From positions 186,001 to 250,000 of the forward strand of contig CBDFFN010000008.1 of assembly GCA_965246795.1 (NCBI GenBank): DNA of 64,000 nucleotides, written 5' to 3'. This stretch comes from JAJXWB01 sp965246795. Its GTDB lineage: Bacteria > Pseudomonadota > Alphaproteobacteria > Rhizobiales > Beijerinckiaceae. Below are positions 26,514 through 34,774 of this stretch, in pieces. Each line of letters begins with the position of its first letter. Positions within the stretch are counted from its first letter, which is position 1. Both the position numbers and the translations under genes were made by a program. Below the pieces are notes generated by a model that saw only the letters and a program-made list of their open reading frames with translations, had not been told where the DNA came from and did no database searches.

Positions 26514-27296
26514 CTAGACGACAGACCGGCGCGAGGCGATGCCGCCATCGACGGTGAAAATGGTGCCGGATGTGTAGCCGGAGCGGAACGACGCGAGGAA
26601 CAGGAATAGGTCCGTGATCTCGTGTATCTTTGCCGGGCGCTTGAGCGGATAGCGCTCGAGCAGTTCTTCGTACCGCTCGGCATCGCCGAACTTCGTCTCG
26701 GCGAATTTCTTCAGCATGCCGTAGATGCGCGACGTATCGACCGGACCGGGGTTGACGCCGACCACGCGAACATTGTCGTCGAGACTTGTGCCGCCAAGCG
26801 CGCGCGTGATCGCCATGATCGACGCGTTGCCGGCCGCTCCTTCGATGTAGTTGGGGTCGCAGACTTCGCCGCCATTGCCGATATTGTTGAGAATGACACC
26901 GGCGCCGCGCTGTTTCATGCGCGGATAGACAAGCCGGATCATGTCGGCGTAGCCGAACCCTTTCAGCGCCCAGCCTTCGCGCCATTTCTGCGGCGTGATG
27001 TCGAAGAGCGGGCCACTCGGAATGACGCCGGCGTTGTTGACGAGCACGTCGATATCGCCGGCCTCGTCGACGATCTTCTCGCAAGCACCTTCGGCTGTCA
27101 TGTCGACGGCTGTTATGCCGACATCGACCTTGTGCGCCGACGTAATTTCATTGCGCAAAGCTTCGAGCCTGTCGGCCGAGCGTGCGGTGAGGTGCAGCGC
27201 GCAGCCCTCTTCGGCAAAGGCGTGGGCGAGCCCTTCACCGATGCCCTGTGACGCGCCGGTGATGAGGACTTTTTGGCCGCTGAGTTGAAGGTCCAT
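26514..27296 (-). CDS. Short-chain dehydrogenase/reductase with atypical active site
   Basis: A 260-residue SDR with NAD(P)-binding TGASQGIGEGLA and the structural NNAG motif. The usual active-site Tyr-x-x-x-Lys appears as YIEGAAGNA: Tyr is kept but the Lys position is Ala. Several SDR subfamilies show this change, and it may alter or remove classical dehydrogenase activity. I start at 27296 (MDLQLSGQKVLITG), 32 residues inside the longest frame, because that is the usual distance to the glycine motif. It lies 14 bases after the aminotransferase stop and 10 before the hydrolase. Confidence 0.85.
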   Translation of the reverse strand: MDLQLSGQKVLITGASQGIGEGLAHAFAEEGCALHLTARSADRLEALRNEITSAHKVDVGITAVDMTAEGACEKIVDEAGDIDVLVNNAGVIPSGPLFDITPQKWREGWALKGFGYADMIRLVYPRMKQRGAGVILNNIGNGGEVCDPNYIEGAAGNASIMAITRALGGTSLDDNVRVVGVNPGPVDTSRIYGMLKKFAETKFGDAERYEELLERYPLKRPAKIHEITDLFLFLASFRSGYTSGTIFTVDGGIASRRSVV

Positions 27297-27310
27297 TAGT
27301 CGCCTGATCT

Positions 27311-28444
27311 CTAGAAAAGTTTGGTCGCGGTGTTCATGCCGCGCGCGCGTTCGATCATCGCCGGCAGCAGATCGGCGAATTCCTCGACCCATGCGCGTGG
27401 CACGGTGACCGATACTTTGACGAAACGGTCACCGAAGGTCGGCGTGTGGTAGGCGCCTTGGCGGATCATGATCTTGTGTTCGGCGTAGGCGGCAACAAGC
27501 GCTTCTGGCCGCACGCCCGCTCCCTGCGTTTCGAGCACGATGAAATTGCCGTGCGAGGGATAGACCGGCATTTCGAGCCCGGGGATCTTGTCGGAGGCAG
27601 TCTTGATGAGCGCCTGATTGTCACGCTGCTCCTGCAGCACGCGCGGAAACCATTCGTCCTTGATCTCGAGACCCGCAAGCGCAGCGCGCTGCGCGAGAAT
27701 GCTGGAGCCGAGATTGTTGGGCGGCGAGGCCGCAAGCTTCTCGACGATGTCGGCATGCGCGATGATCGCGCCGGCGCGCAAACCCGCAAGGCCGAGCCAT
27801 TTCGAGAAACTATAGATCGTGATCGTGCGCTCGGGCGCGAGCTTCGCCGCGAGATGATGCTCGTAGGCGAAGTGGCGATAGGTGCAGTCGTGGATGAGAT
27901 AGGCGTCGGCGTCGCGTGCGATCTTTACGATCGCCGCAATTTCGTCGGCCGTGCAGACGGAGCCGAGCGGATTGTTGGGATCGACGATGTAGATGACCTT
28001 CGTCTTCGGCGTGATCGCCGCCGCAAGTCGCGCAGGATCGAGGCGGTAGCCATGCTCTGCACCGTAGATCGGGATTTGCTTCACGCTCGCACCGACGGCG
28101 CGGGCAAACGCCATCGGCCAGTTCCAAGTCGGGTCGGTGGTGATCAACTCGTCGCCTGGCGACAGCAGCGTGTGGCACGTGTGATAAAGCGACGCGACGG
28201 CGCCGTCAGACACGAGCGCGGACAGGCCTTGCAGTCCGAAATCGGCGACGATGCCGGCGCGCAATTCCTCCAGCCCCGCCGGCGGCGCATAGGCATGAAA
28301 CTCTTCGTCCTGCGCGCAACGCACGATCGCTTCGATAACCGCCGGATGGGCGGGCGCGTGGTTGGTGTTCTGCCCGAGCCACTTGAGCCCAGGCGTCTTC
28401 ACCAGCGTGTCGAAATGCGCGTTTCGTGCCTCGAAGGGTCGCAT
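27311..28444 (-). CDS. PLP-dependent class I/II aminotransferase
   Basis: A 377-residue fold-type I aminotransferase. The PLP lysine is in TIYSFSKWLGLAGLRAG; other motifs are SDGAVASLYHTCHTLL (phosphate region), VDPNNPLGSVC (Asn contact to PLP) and the C-terminal Arg region KVSVTVPRAWVEEF. The ATG at 28444 has GGAG about 8 bases upstream. It is the first gene of the leftward operon, divergent from the importer at 28582. The amino donor or substrate is not clear; its place suggests amino-acid or amine catabolism. Confidence 0.9.
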   Translation of the reverse strand: MRPFEARNAHFDTLVKTPGLKWLGQNTNHAPAHPAVIEAIVRCAQDEEFHAYAPPAGLEELRAGIVADFGLQGLSALVSDGAVASLYHTCHTLLSPGDELITTDPTWNWPMAFARAVGASVKQIPIYGAEHGYRLDPARLAAAITPKTKVIYIVDPNNPLGSVCTADEIAAIVKIARDADAYLIHDCTYRHFAYEHHLAAKLAPERTITIYSFSKWLGLAGLRAGAIIAHADIVEKLAASPPNNLGSSILAQRAALAGLEIKDEWFPRVLQEQRDNQALIKTASDKIPGLEMPVYPSHGNFIVLETQGAGVRPEALVAAYAEHKIMIRQGAYHTPTFGDRFVKVSVTVPRAWVEEFADLLPAMIERARGMNTATKLF

Positions 28445-28482
28445 CGGGTCTCCAATTTCCGGCGTCGAAGCTAGCCGGTTGC

Positions 28483-28530
28483 CTTGTATGCAGGCAAGCC
28501 AATCTGGCATGCAAGCTGCGTGCAATTGCA
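28483..28530. promoter_or_regulatory. Operator-like dyads in the divergent promoter region
   Basis: In the 137 bases between divergent genes, CTTGTATGC (28483-28491) faces GCATGCAAG (28507-28515), matching at 8 of 9 positions, and is followed by the perfect palindrome TGCAATTGCA (28521-28530). FCD-type GntR regulators bind short dyads of this general kind, and such a regulator is encoded at 31326 at the end of the rightward importer operon. Assignment to it is inference. Confidence 0.5.
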
Positions 28531-28581
28531 TTCGAGGCGTGGCATCATTGCCGCGACACTCGACACAAGACGAGGGCTAAC

Positions 28582-29667
28582 ATGCTGACACGGCGTGGAA
28601 TTCTTGGAAGCGGTGCCATCGCCGCTGGAGCGGCGTTCAGCGGCCTATCGCGCCCGGCGATTGCGCAGGGTGCCTCGAAAGTAAGCTTTACGACCTCCTG
28701 GATTCCCGAAGGTCCGAACCTCTTCGCCTATGTCGCGCGAGATAAAGGTTTCTGGAAAGCGCGCGGCCTCGACGTGACCGTCGCGCGCGGCTCCGGCTCC
28801 GGGTCCGCCGCGCAGGCGGTCGCGGCCGGCACCTTCGATTTCGGCATGGCGGCGACGCCGACGGTCATCATCCAGGCGGCGCGCAATCTGCCGATCACCT
28901 GCATCGGCCAGATCAATTACGACGCGTTGATGGGCGTCGCGGTCCTCGCGTCGTCGCCCATCAAGACGCCGAAGGACCTCGAAGGCCGCAAGCTCGGCGC
29001 GAGCGTCACGTCGGGCGAATTCCCGTTCCTGCCGCTCTACGCGGAGAAGACCGGCTTCGACATGAAAAAGGTCGATCTTGTGCAGATCGACGGCAAGGTG
29101 CGCGAGCGCTCGCTCGTCGAGAAGCAAGTCGATGCGGTGTCCTCTTTCGCGACAAGCACGGTGCCCTCGCTCGCGCCGCTCGGCACGGACCTGCGCGTCA
29201 TGCTGTTCCGCGACGCCGGGCTGATCTTCTATGGGCAGTCGCTGACGACGCAGCCGGCGCGGCTCGAGAAAGATCCGAAACTTTGCGAGGCTTTTGTCGG
29301 CGGCGCGATGGACGCGATCAAGTTCACGATGACGAACTTCGACGAGGCCGTGGAGATTTTCCTCAAGGCTAACAGCGAAGTGGCGATCAGCTCGACCGGC
29401 AAGGAATATTCGAAGATCGGCTTGGGCCTCACCAACCTCACCAACATCGTGCCGGAAGTGAAGGACAATGGGTTCGGCTATGCCGATCCCGCCAAGGTCG
29501 CAACGATGACGGACATCGTGTTCCGCTATGCCGCCGGCGACAAGGCCGCGAAGCCTGATCCCGCCGTGCTCTTCACCAACAAGTTCGTTGGCTCCGTGAA
29601 GCTCAGCGCTGCAGAACTTGAGATAGCCGAGAAGAGTATCGCGCCTTACCGGAAGTACGTGATTTGA
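28582..29667 (+). CDS. ABC importer substrate-binding protein with Tat-type signal, NMT1/SsuA-like
   Basis: A 361-residue solute-binding protein. The leader MLTRRGILGSGAIAAGAAF has a twin-arginine motif and ends near AIAQG, suggesting Tat export. The mature part has KVSFTTSWIPEGPNLFAYVA, VARGSGSGSAAQAVAAGTFDFG and LEGRKLGASVTSGEF, typical of the nitrate/sulfonate/THI5-like group. The ATG at 28582 follows GAGGG. It opens an SBP-ATPase-permease-regulator operon. The ligand is unknown; neighbouring enzymes suggest an organic acid or amine. Confidence 0.9.
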   Translation: MLTRRGILGSGAIAAGAAFSGLSRPAIAQGASKVSFTTSWIPEGPNLFAYVARDKGFWKARGLDVTVARGSGSGSAAQAVAAGTFDFGMAATPTVIIQAARNLPITCIGQINYDALMGVAVLASSPIKTPKDLEGRKLGASVTSGEFPFLPLYAEKTGFDMKKVDLVQIDGKVRERSLVEKQVDAVSSFATSTVPSLAPLGTDLRVMLFRDAGLIFYGQSLTTQPARLEKDPKLCEAFVGGAMDAIKFTMTNFDEAVEIFLKANSEVAISSTGKEYSKIGLGLTNLTNIVPEVKDNGFGYADPAKVATMTDIVFRYAAGDKAAKPDPAVLFTNKFVGSVKLSAAELEIAEKSIAPYRKYVI

Positions 29668-29702
29668 TCGCAGCGCTCGCCGATAAACATCTGCCGGACA
29701 AG

Positions 29703-30497
29703 ATGACCGAGCCCAAAGCTGCGCCACTTGTACGCATCTCGGGCGTCGACAAGACCTACGGTAGCCGGCAAGGCCAAGTGCATGCGGTCGCCGGCGCCAA
29801 TCTCGATATCGCGCGCGGCGAATTCATCTCGCTGCTCGGCCCGAGCGGCTGCGGCAAGAGCACGTTGCTGATGATGCTCGCCGGCCTTGAAGCGCCGACA
29901 AAGGGCACGATCGAACTCGACGGCCGCCTGGTGACGCAACCGCGGCGCGACGTCGGCATCATTTTTCAGGACGCGACGCTGCTGCCGTGGAAGAGCGCAC
30001 TCGAGAACGTGTTGTTTCCCGTTCGCATTCTGAAGCTGCCAGTCGCGCAATATCGCGAACGCGCCCGCGAACTTCTGGCGATGACGGGCCTATCGGGTTT
30101 CGCCGATCACAAGCCCGCGCAACTCTCGGGCGGGATGCGCCAGCGCGTCGCGATCTGCCGCGCGCTGATCCATGATCCTGCAATCCTCCTGATGGACGAG
30201 CCGTTCAGCGCGCTCGACGCGATCACGCGCGACCAGATGAATGTCGCGTTGGCCGACATTATGGAGCGCACCGGCAAGACCGTCGTCTTCGTCACGCATT
30301 CGATCCGCGAGGCCGCGTTTCTGTCCGACCGCGTCGTCGTAATGGGCGGCCGACCGTCCGGAATCATCGCGGATGAGCGCATGCCGTTCGGAAGACCGCG
30401 CCGCTTCGAGATCGAAGAGACGCCGGAGTTTGGCCAGATCGCGCGAAAATTGCGACTGACGATCGAAGCGGCGCATGCGCCTTCAGGAGACGCCTGA
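29703..30497 (+). CDS. ABC importer ATPase, SsuB/TauB-like
   Basis: ATPase subunit of the second importer. Walker A GPSGCGKST, Q-loop IFQDATLLPWKSA, signature LSGGMRQR, Walker B ILLMDEPFSALDA and switch His VFVTHSIREA are present. I use the ATG at 29703 (MTEPKAAPLVRIS), which gives a normal distance to the first strand. A TTG at 29664 overlapping the SBP stop has GGAAG about 8 bases upstream and would add 13 residues, so the start is uncertain. The permease begins one base after its stop. Confidence 0.9.
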   Translation: MTEPKAAPLVRISGVDKTYGSRQGQVHAVAGANLDIARGEFISLLGPSGCGKSTLLMMLAGLEAPTKGTIELDGRLVTQPRRDVGIIFQDATLLPWKSALENVLFPVRILKLPVAQYRERARELLAMTGLSGFADHKPAQLSGGMRQRVAICRALIHDPAILLMDEPFSALDAITRDQMNVALADIMERTGKTVVFVTHSIREAAFLSDRVVVMGGRPSGIIADERMPFGRPRRFEIEETPEFGQIARKLRLTIEAAHAPSGDA

Positions 30498-30498
30498 A

Positions 30499-31329
30499 AT
30501 GGTCGCCGCCATCGGAACGGAAACGGGCGCGACCATCGCCGCACCGGAGACGGCCCGCAGTGCGCCGGGCTTTGCGAGCGTGCGCGCGATCGTGTTGCCG
30601 GTCGGACTCGCGCTGGTATTACTCGCGATGTGGCAGGCCTTCGTCGTCATCGGCAACATTCCGCCGGTGATCTTGCCATCGCCGGTCTCGACGCTGCGCT
30701 ACATCGTCGAGCGCTGGGATATTCTCCTGACGCACGCGATTCCTACGACGATGGAATCAGCGCTCGGTTTCGCTCTCGCCACGATCCTCGGCATCGTTCT
30801 CGCCGTCGCCATCACCTATTCGACGCTGGCGCGTGAGGCGCTCTATCCAAACCTCGTGTTCTTCCAGCTCATTCCGAAGATTGCGTTGGCGCCGCTCTTC
30901 ATCATCTGGCTCGGCATCGGCACGACATCGCGTGTGGCTTTCTCCGTCTTCATCGCGTTTTTTCCCGTGGTAATCGCGACGACGGCCGGTTTCATGAGCG
31001 TCGATCGCGGTATGTTGCGCCTGTGCCGTGCACTGACGGCATCCGAGCGCCAAATTTTCATCCATGTGCGATTCCCGGCGGCACTGCCCTACATCTTCAG
31101 CGGCATGAAAGTGGCTGTGACGCTCGCGATCATCGGCGTCATCATCGGTGAGTTCATCACGGCGCAGGCTGGGCTCGGCTATCTCATCATCTTCGCCACC
31201 GCGCGCGCCGACACCGAGGTGTCGATGGCGGCGATCGTCGTGCTTTGCGTCTGCGGCCTGTTGCTCTACGGGCTGGTCGCGCTCGGCGAAATGATCGCCA
31301 ACCGCATCTACTCGGCGGAAGCGCGATGA
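30499..31329 (+). CDS. ABC importer permease, SsuC-like
   Basis: A 276-residue permease with six or so hydrophobic helices; EAA-like loop RLCRALTASERQIFIHVRFP contacts the ATPase, and LPSPVSTLRYIVERW is the conserved N-terminal region. The start at 30499 (MVAAIGTE) is chosen over 30475 because AGGAGA lies about 9 bases upstream, inside the end of the ATPase gene. Its stop overlaps the GntR regulator ATG (ATGA). Confidence 0.92.
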   Translation: MVAAIGTETGATIAAPETARSAPGFASVRAIVLPVGLALVLLAMWQAFVVIGNIPPVILPSPVSTLRYIVERWDILLTHAIPTTMESALGFALATILGIVLAVAITYSTLAREALYPNLVFFQLIPKIALAPLFIIWLGIGTTSRVAFSVFIAFFPVVIATTAGFMSVDRGMLRLCRALTASERQIFIHVRFPAALPYIFSGMKVAVTLAIIGVIIGEFITAQAGLGYLIIFATARADTEVSMAAIVVLCVCGLLLYGLVALGEMIANRIYSAEAR

Positions 31330-32069
31330 GCAGCACCGATGTTCTGACGCCGAAAGTCATTCGACGTCGTGCACGCGAGTCGTCACGCGAAGATCTGCCC
31401 TTGGCGGACGACATCGCGTTGCAGCTTGAAGAAGACATTCTGCGCGGGCGCTTGCAGCCTGGCCATCGACTGGACGAACGTGAATTGTCGGAGCGCTACG
31501 GCGTCTCTCGTACGCCGATCCGCGAAGCTCTTCAGAGGCTCTCCGCGCATGGGCTGGCGATTGCGCGCGGACGTCAGGGGCTTCAAGTCGCGCAACTTTC
31601 CGTCGCCGAATTGCTCGATGCTTTACGTGTTGTGGCGGAGCTCGAGGCACTTGCGGCGTCGCAGGCGGCGCTGCGCATCACCACCGCGCAGCGTCAGGCT
31701 CTCGAAGCGGCGCACAAGGCCTGCGGGCGATCGATCGCGCGTCGCGACCACAACGGTTTCTACGACGACAATATCGATTTCCACGATGCCATCGCGGCGG
31801 CGAGCCACAATCCGATCCTGCAGGACGAATTGCGGCGCCTGTCGCTCAAGACCGCGCCTTACCGGCGCGCCATCACGTTCCAGCCCGGGCGCATGCCCGC
31901 GTCTCAGCCCGAACATGGGGCTATCTTCGTGGCGATACTTGCCGGTGACGCGACGACGGCCAGCGACCAGATGCGCAAGCATATCAACCTGCTGTCCAGC
32001 GGGATTGCGGACTTCCTGTCCTACGTGCGGCTGACGGACCAGCAGAAGCTGTTCAAAGAAGCGCTGTAG
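31326..32069 (+). CDS. GntR-family transcriptional regulator, FCD (FadR) subgroup
   Basis: A 247-residue regulator. The N-terminal winged helix has the GntR signature (ELSERYGVSRTPIREALQRL, residues about 59-78); the C-terminal all-helical FCD domain includes metal/ligand-site residues in DDNIDFHDAIAAASHN and the HINLL segment. Translation is coupled to the permease through ATGA. Such regulators are commonly repressors released by the imported substrate or a breakdown product. The dyads at 28483-28530 between the two divergent operons are plausible targets. Confidence 0.92.
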   Translation: MSSTDVLTPKVIRRRARESSREDLPLADDIALQLEEDILRGRLQPGHRLDERELSERYGVSRTPIREALQRLSAHGLAIARGRQGLQVAQLSVAELLDALRVVAELEALAASQAALRITTAQRQALEAAHKACGRSIARRDHNGFYDDNIDFHDAIAAASHNPILQDELRRLSLKTAPYRRAITFQPGRMPASQPEHGAIFVAILAGDATTASDQMRKHINLLSSGIADFLSYVRLTDQQKLFKEAL

Positions 32070-32225
32070 GCTTTCACGCCCCACCTTCAAGGTACGACAA
32101 ATCAAACGAGACTTGCCGACGCGCCGTGACCGCAACAGATGATGGTTGCGCGCGCCGCAAGATCGCGCCAATGGCAACGCTCGAAGAGCCGGGGACCAAC
32201 GCCCGGCCCGCACTGGAGGAAGAAC

Positions 32226-33098
32226 ATGGTCGATCTTGCAAAGGTGCGGGCAATCGACATCCACACGCATGCCGAGGAGCCTTGCGGCTGCCATGCGGAC
32301 GACGGCTACGACGAATTGCAGACGACGATGGCGCGCTATTTCCGCGCCGCCTGGACGCATCCGCCGACGATGCAGGAGACCGCGGCCCATTATCGCGAGC
32401 AGAACGTCGCCGCCGTGATCTTCCCGGTCGATGCGGAGCGCGAGACCGGCTATCGCCGCTACAAGAACGAAGAGGTCGCCGAGATCGCGGCCGAGAACAG
32501 CGACATCCTAATTCCCTTCGCGTCCATCGATCCGCACAAAGGCAAGATGGGCGTGCGCGAAGCGCGGCGGCTCGTCAACGAGTTCGGTATCCAGGGTTTC
32601 AAGTTTCATCCGACGTTCCAGGGCTTTTACCCGAACGATCGCATGGCCTATCCGCTCTACGAAGCGATCCAGGAGAGTGGTAAGCCTGCGCTCTTCCACA
32701 CCGGGCAAACAGGCGTCGGCTCGGGCATGCGCGGCGGCAATGGCATGCGGCTCAAATATTCGAACCCGATGTATCTCGACGATGTCGCCGTCGACTTTCC
32801 AGACCTCACGATCATCATGGCGCACCCATCCTTTCCTTGGCAGGAGGAGGCGCTTGCGGTCGCAAACCACAAGCCGAACGTCTACATCGATCTGTCCGGC
32901 TGGTCGCCGAAATATTTCCCGCCGATCCTCGTGCAGTACTGCAACACGATGTTGCGCAAGAAGGTGCTGTTCGGATCGGACTGGCCGATGATTTCGCCGG
33001 AGCGATGGCTCGCCGATTTCGATAAGATCGCGATCAAGGACGAGGTTCGTCCGCTCATCATGAAGGACAATGCGGCGCGGTTGCTGAAGCTCGCGTGA
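32226..33098 (+). CDS. Amidohydrolase-2 family metal-dependent hydrolase/decarboxylase
   Basis: A 290-residue TIM-barrel protein of the amidohydrolase-2 group. Metal ligands: HxH in DIHTHAEEPCGC, His in FKFHPTFQGF and TIIMAHPSF, and Asp in FGSDWPMISPERW. The ATG at 32226 follows GGAGGAAG. The group includes gamma-resorcylate and isoorotate decarboxylases, 2-pyrone-4,6-dicarboxylate lactonase, and the CouO-type enzyme of p-coumarate breakdown; the sequence looks closest to CouO-like proteins to my eye. It lies between the importer/regulator set and the LigJ/LigK module, so a role in aromatic-acid catabolism is likely but the reaction is open. Confidence 0.8.
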   Translation: MVDLAKVRAIDIHTHAEEPCGCHADDGYDELQTTMARYFRAAWTHPPTMQETAAHYREQNVAAVIFPVDAERETGYRRYKNEEVAEIAAENSDILIPFASIDPHKGKMGVREARRLVNEFGIQGFKFHPTFQGFYPNDRMAYPLYEAIQESGKPALFHTGQTGVGSGMRGGNGMRLKYSNPMYLDDVAVDFPDLTIIMAHPSFPWQEEALAVANHKPNVYIDLSGWSPKYFPPILVQYCNTMLRKKVLFGSDWPMISPERWLADFDKIAIKDEVRPLIMKDNAARLLKLA

Positions 33099-33125
33099 AC
33101 GCGAACTGGGTCGCTTAAAGTTGTG

Positions 33126-33164
33126 CAGCTCTTCTACAGAAAAAGTCGTACAGCTCTTCTACAG
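33126..33164. repeat. 14-base direct repeat
   Basis: CAGCTCTTCTACAG occurs at 33126-33139 and again at 33151-33164, spaced 25 bases. The second copy covers the stop codon of the minus-strand hypothetical gene, so that gene's end may have been made by a small duplication. Confidence 0.6.
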
Positions 33165-33491
33165 GATGCTCGGGCGCGTGCGTCGAGCCTTGCGTGGAGC
33201 CGGCGGCTCGGCGCGCTCTCGCACTGGTTTGCCGCGCGCAACGTCGCACATCTCACGTAACTGTTTTCGGAGCGCAGTCCCGTCAAGCGATCCCGCTTCG
33301 AAGACACCCTCGGACTTCAGTTGTTTCTGAATGTCATCGACCGATGTGCACTTGCCGCTTTCAGCCAGCTGAAACGCACGTTCTAAAATCACGACGCCCA
33401 AGTGCGTTTCTCCGACAACACCGCAATACATAAGGTCCGCAGCATCCAACAAAAGGTCAGAGCGCGCTATTGCCAAAAACGTCAATAACAT
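33159..33491 (-). CDS. Hypothetical protein
   Basis: An uncharacterised protein of about 110 residues. From the ATG at 33491 it reads MLLTFLAIARSDLLLDAADL, then GVVILERAFQLAESGKCTSV and a helical EAGSLDGTALRKQLREMCDVA, ending in a basic tail. This looks like a genuine folded helical protein, since composition is not that of a shadow frame. The frame stays open to 33686, but the added residues look like non-coding translation, and no ribosome site is visible before 33491. Base composition is more AT-rich than the flanking genes, which may point to foreign origin or degradation. I do not recognise the family. Confidence 0.45.
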   Translation of the reverse strand: MLLTFLAIARSDLLLDAADLMYCGVVGETHLGVVILERAFQLAESGKCTSVDDIQKQLKSEGVFEAGSLDGTALRKQLREMCDVARGKPVRERAEPPAPRKARRTRPSIL

Positions 33492-33790
33492 TTGCTTGTT
33501 TCGAGGAGGGGCGGGTCGGATTGTCTGTTCAGGGTCGCTGAACGCCGAGAAACTGAGCTGGTCCAGCGCCGCGTGTTCGATGGAATGACTGTTCGAGAAA
33601 AATCGTGACGTCTCCGATCGCCTGCAGGATCGGACCTTAGTGATCCCGCTCGATCCCGACACGCGCCCAATTGTGAAGCCTGACACCGCGTACGCTGGTC
33701 GATCTTCGGGCTTCCCATGCCCACTCCGGGGATTATGTTCGACGTCAAGAACGAGCCGCCATCATCGAGGCGTCGCCGGGAGGTATTGCG
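33492..33790. other. Intergenic region before the extradiol dioxygenase
   Basis: About 300 bases with no convincing gene. The only feature I can support is the ribosome site GGGAGG at 33778-33783, which places the dioxygenase start at TTG 33791. A promoter for the ring-cleavage module must lie here or further left, but no clear -35/-10 pair stands out. Confidence 0.5.
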
Positions 33791-34774
33791 TTGATCGAAG
33801 AGCCGATCATGGACGTGGCCCACCTCGGGCATCTCGAATTGCTGACGCCGAAACCCGAGGAAAGCTTGCGCTTCTTCGTCGACGTCATGGGCATGACGGA
33901 GAGCGGGTGTAAGGGCGACTCGGTCTATCTACACGCCTGGGACGATTACGAGCGCTACTCGCTGCAGCTTACGGGCTCGAAGACGTCGGGTCTTGGGCAT
34001 GCCGCCTTTCGCGCGCGCAGCCCACAGGCTTTGCAGCGCCGCGTAGCGGCGATCGAGGCGGCCGGCGCCGGCGTCGGTTGGCACGAAGGCGAACTAGGCC
34101 ACGGCCCGGCGTACCGCTTTCATGACCCCGATGGCCACGTCGTCGAAATCTACTACGAGACGGAATGGTATAAGGCGCCGGAGCATCTTCGTCCCGCGCT
34201 GAAGAATCAGGCGCAAAAATACCCCGCGCGCGGCGTCAACGTGCGGCGGCTTGATCACTTCAATTGTCTCGCTGTCGACATCAAGGCGAACCGCGAATTT
34301 TTCGAGAAATGTCTCGGTTTCCGCTCGACGGAGCGCATCGTGCTCGACACCGGCGAGGAAGCCGGAATGTGGCTGACTGCCACAAATAAGAGCTACGACT
34401 TCGCCTACACGAAAGAAGCGCATGGCGTGAAAGGGCGCTTCCACCACATCACCTACGCGCTCGACAGCCGCGAGGACATTCTTCGCGCCGCTGACATTTT
34501 CCTCGAAGCCGGTGTGCATATCGAAACAGGTCCGCACAAGCACGCGGTGCAGCAGACTTTCTTTCTCTACGTCTACGAACCGGGCGGAAATCGCGTCGAG
34601 GTCGCCAACGCCGGCGCGCGGCTCGTGCTTGCGCCCGACTGGAAGCCGATCATCTGGACCGAAACCGAGCGCAAAAAGGGTCAGGCCTGGGGCCTGAAAA
34701 CCATCGAGAGCTTTCATACGCACGGCACGCCGCCGCTGCCCGACGATCTCGCCGAGCATGGGATCGCGTCGTGA
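33791..34774 (+). CDS. Type I (VOC) extradiol ring-cleavage dioxygenase
   Basis: A 327-residue two-domain vicinal-oxygen-chelate dioxygenase, similar to catechol 2,3- and 2,3-dihydroxybiphenyl dioxygenases, which open catecholic rings beside the hydroxyls. The Fe(II) ligands appear in the C-terminal domain: His in RRLDHFNCLAVD, His in GRFHHITYAL and Glu in EPGGNRVEVANAG. The start is a TTG at 33791, supported by GGGAGG 7 bases upstream; the next ATG (33809) lacks a ribosome site. Its end overlaps the GTG start of the LigJ-like gene, so ring cleavage and hydration are cotranscribed. Bona fide protocatechuate 4,5-dioxygenase is the unrelated LigAB, so the substrate may differ. Confidence 0.88.
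   Translation: MIEEPIMDVAHLGHLELLTPKPEESLRFFVDVMGMTESGCKGDSVYLHAWDDYERYSLQLTGSKTSGLGHAAFRARSPQALQRRVAAIEAAGAGVGWHEGELGHGPAYRFHDPDGHVVEIYYETEWYKAPEHLRPALKNQAQKYPARGVNVRRLDHFNCLAVDIKANREFFEKCLGFRSTERIVLDTGEEAGMWLTATNKSYDFAYTKEAHGVKGRFHHITYALDSREDILRAADIFLEAGVHIETGPHKHAVQQTFFLYVYEPGGNRVEVANAGARLVLAPDWKPIIWTETERKKGQAWGLKTIESFHTHGTPPLPDDLAEHGIAS

Noticed and set aside
32226..33098. Call as LigI (2-pyrone-4,6-dicarboxylate lactonase)
   Set aside because: The length fits, but the metal-site motifs and N-terminus differ from LigI as I know it; a CouO-like or decarboxylase role is at least as likely, so I kept a family-level call.
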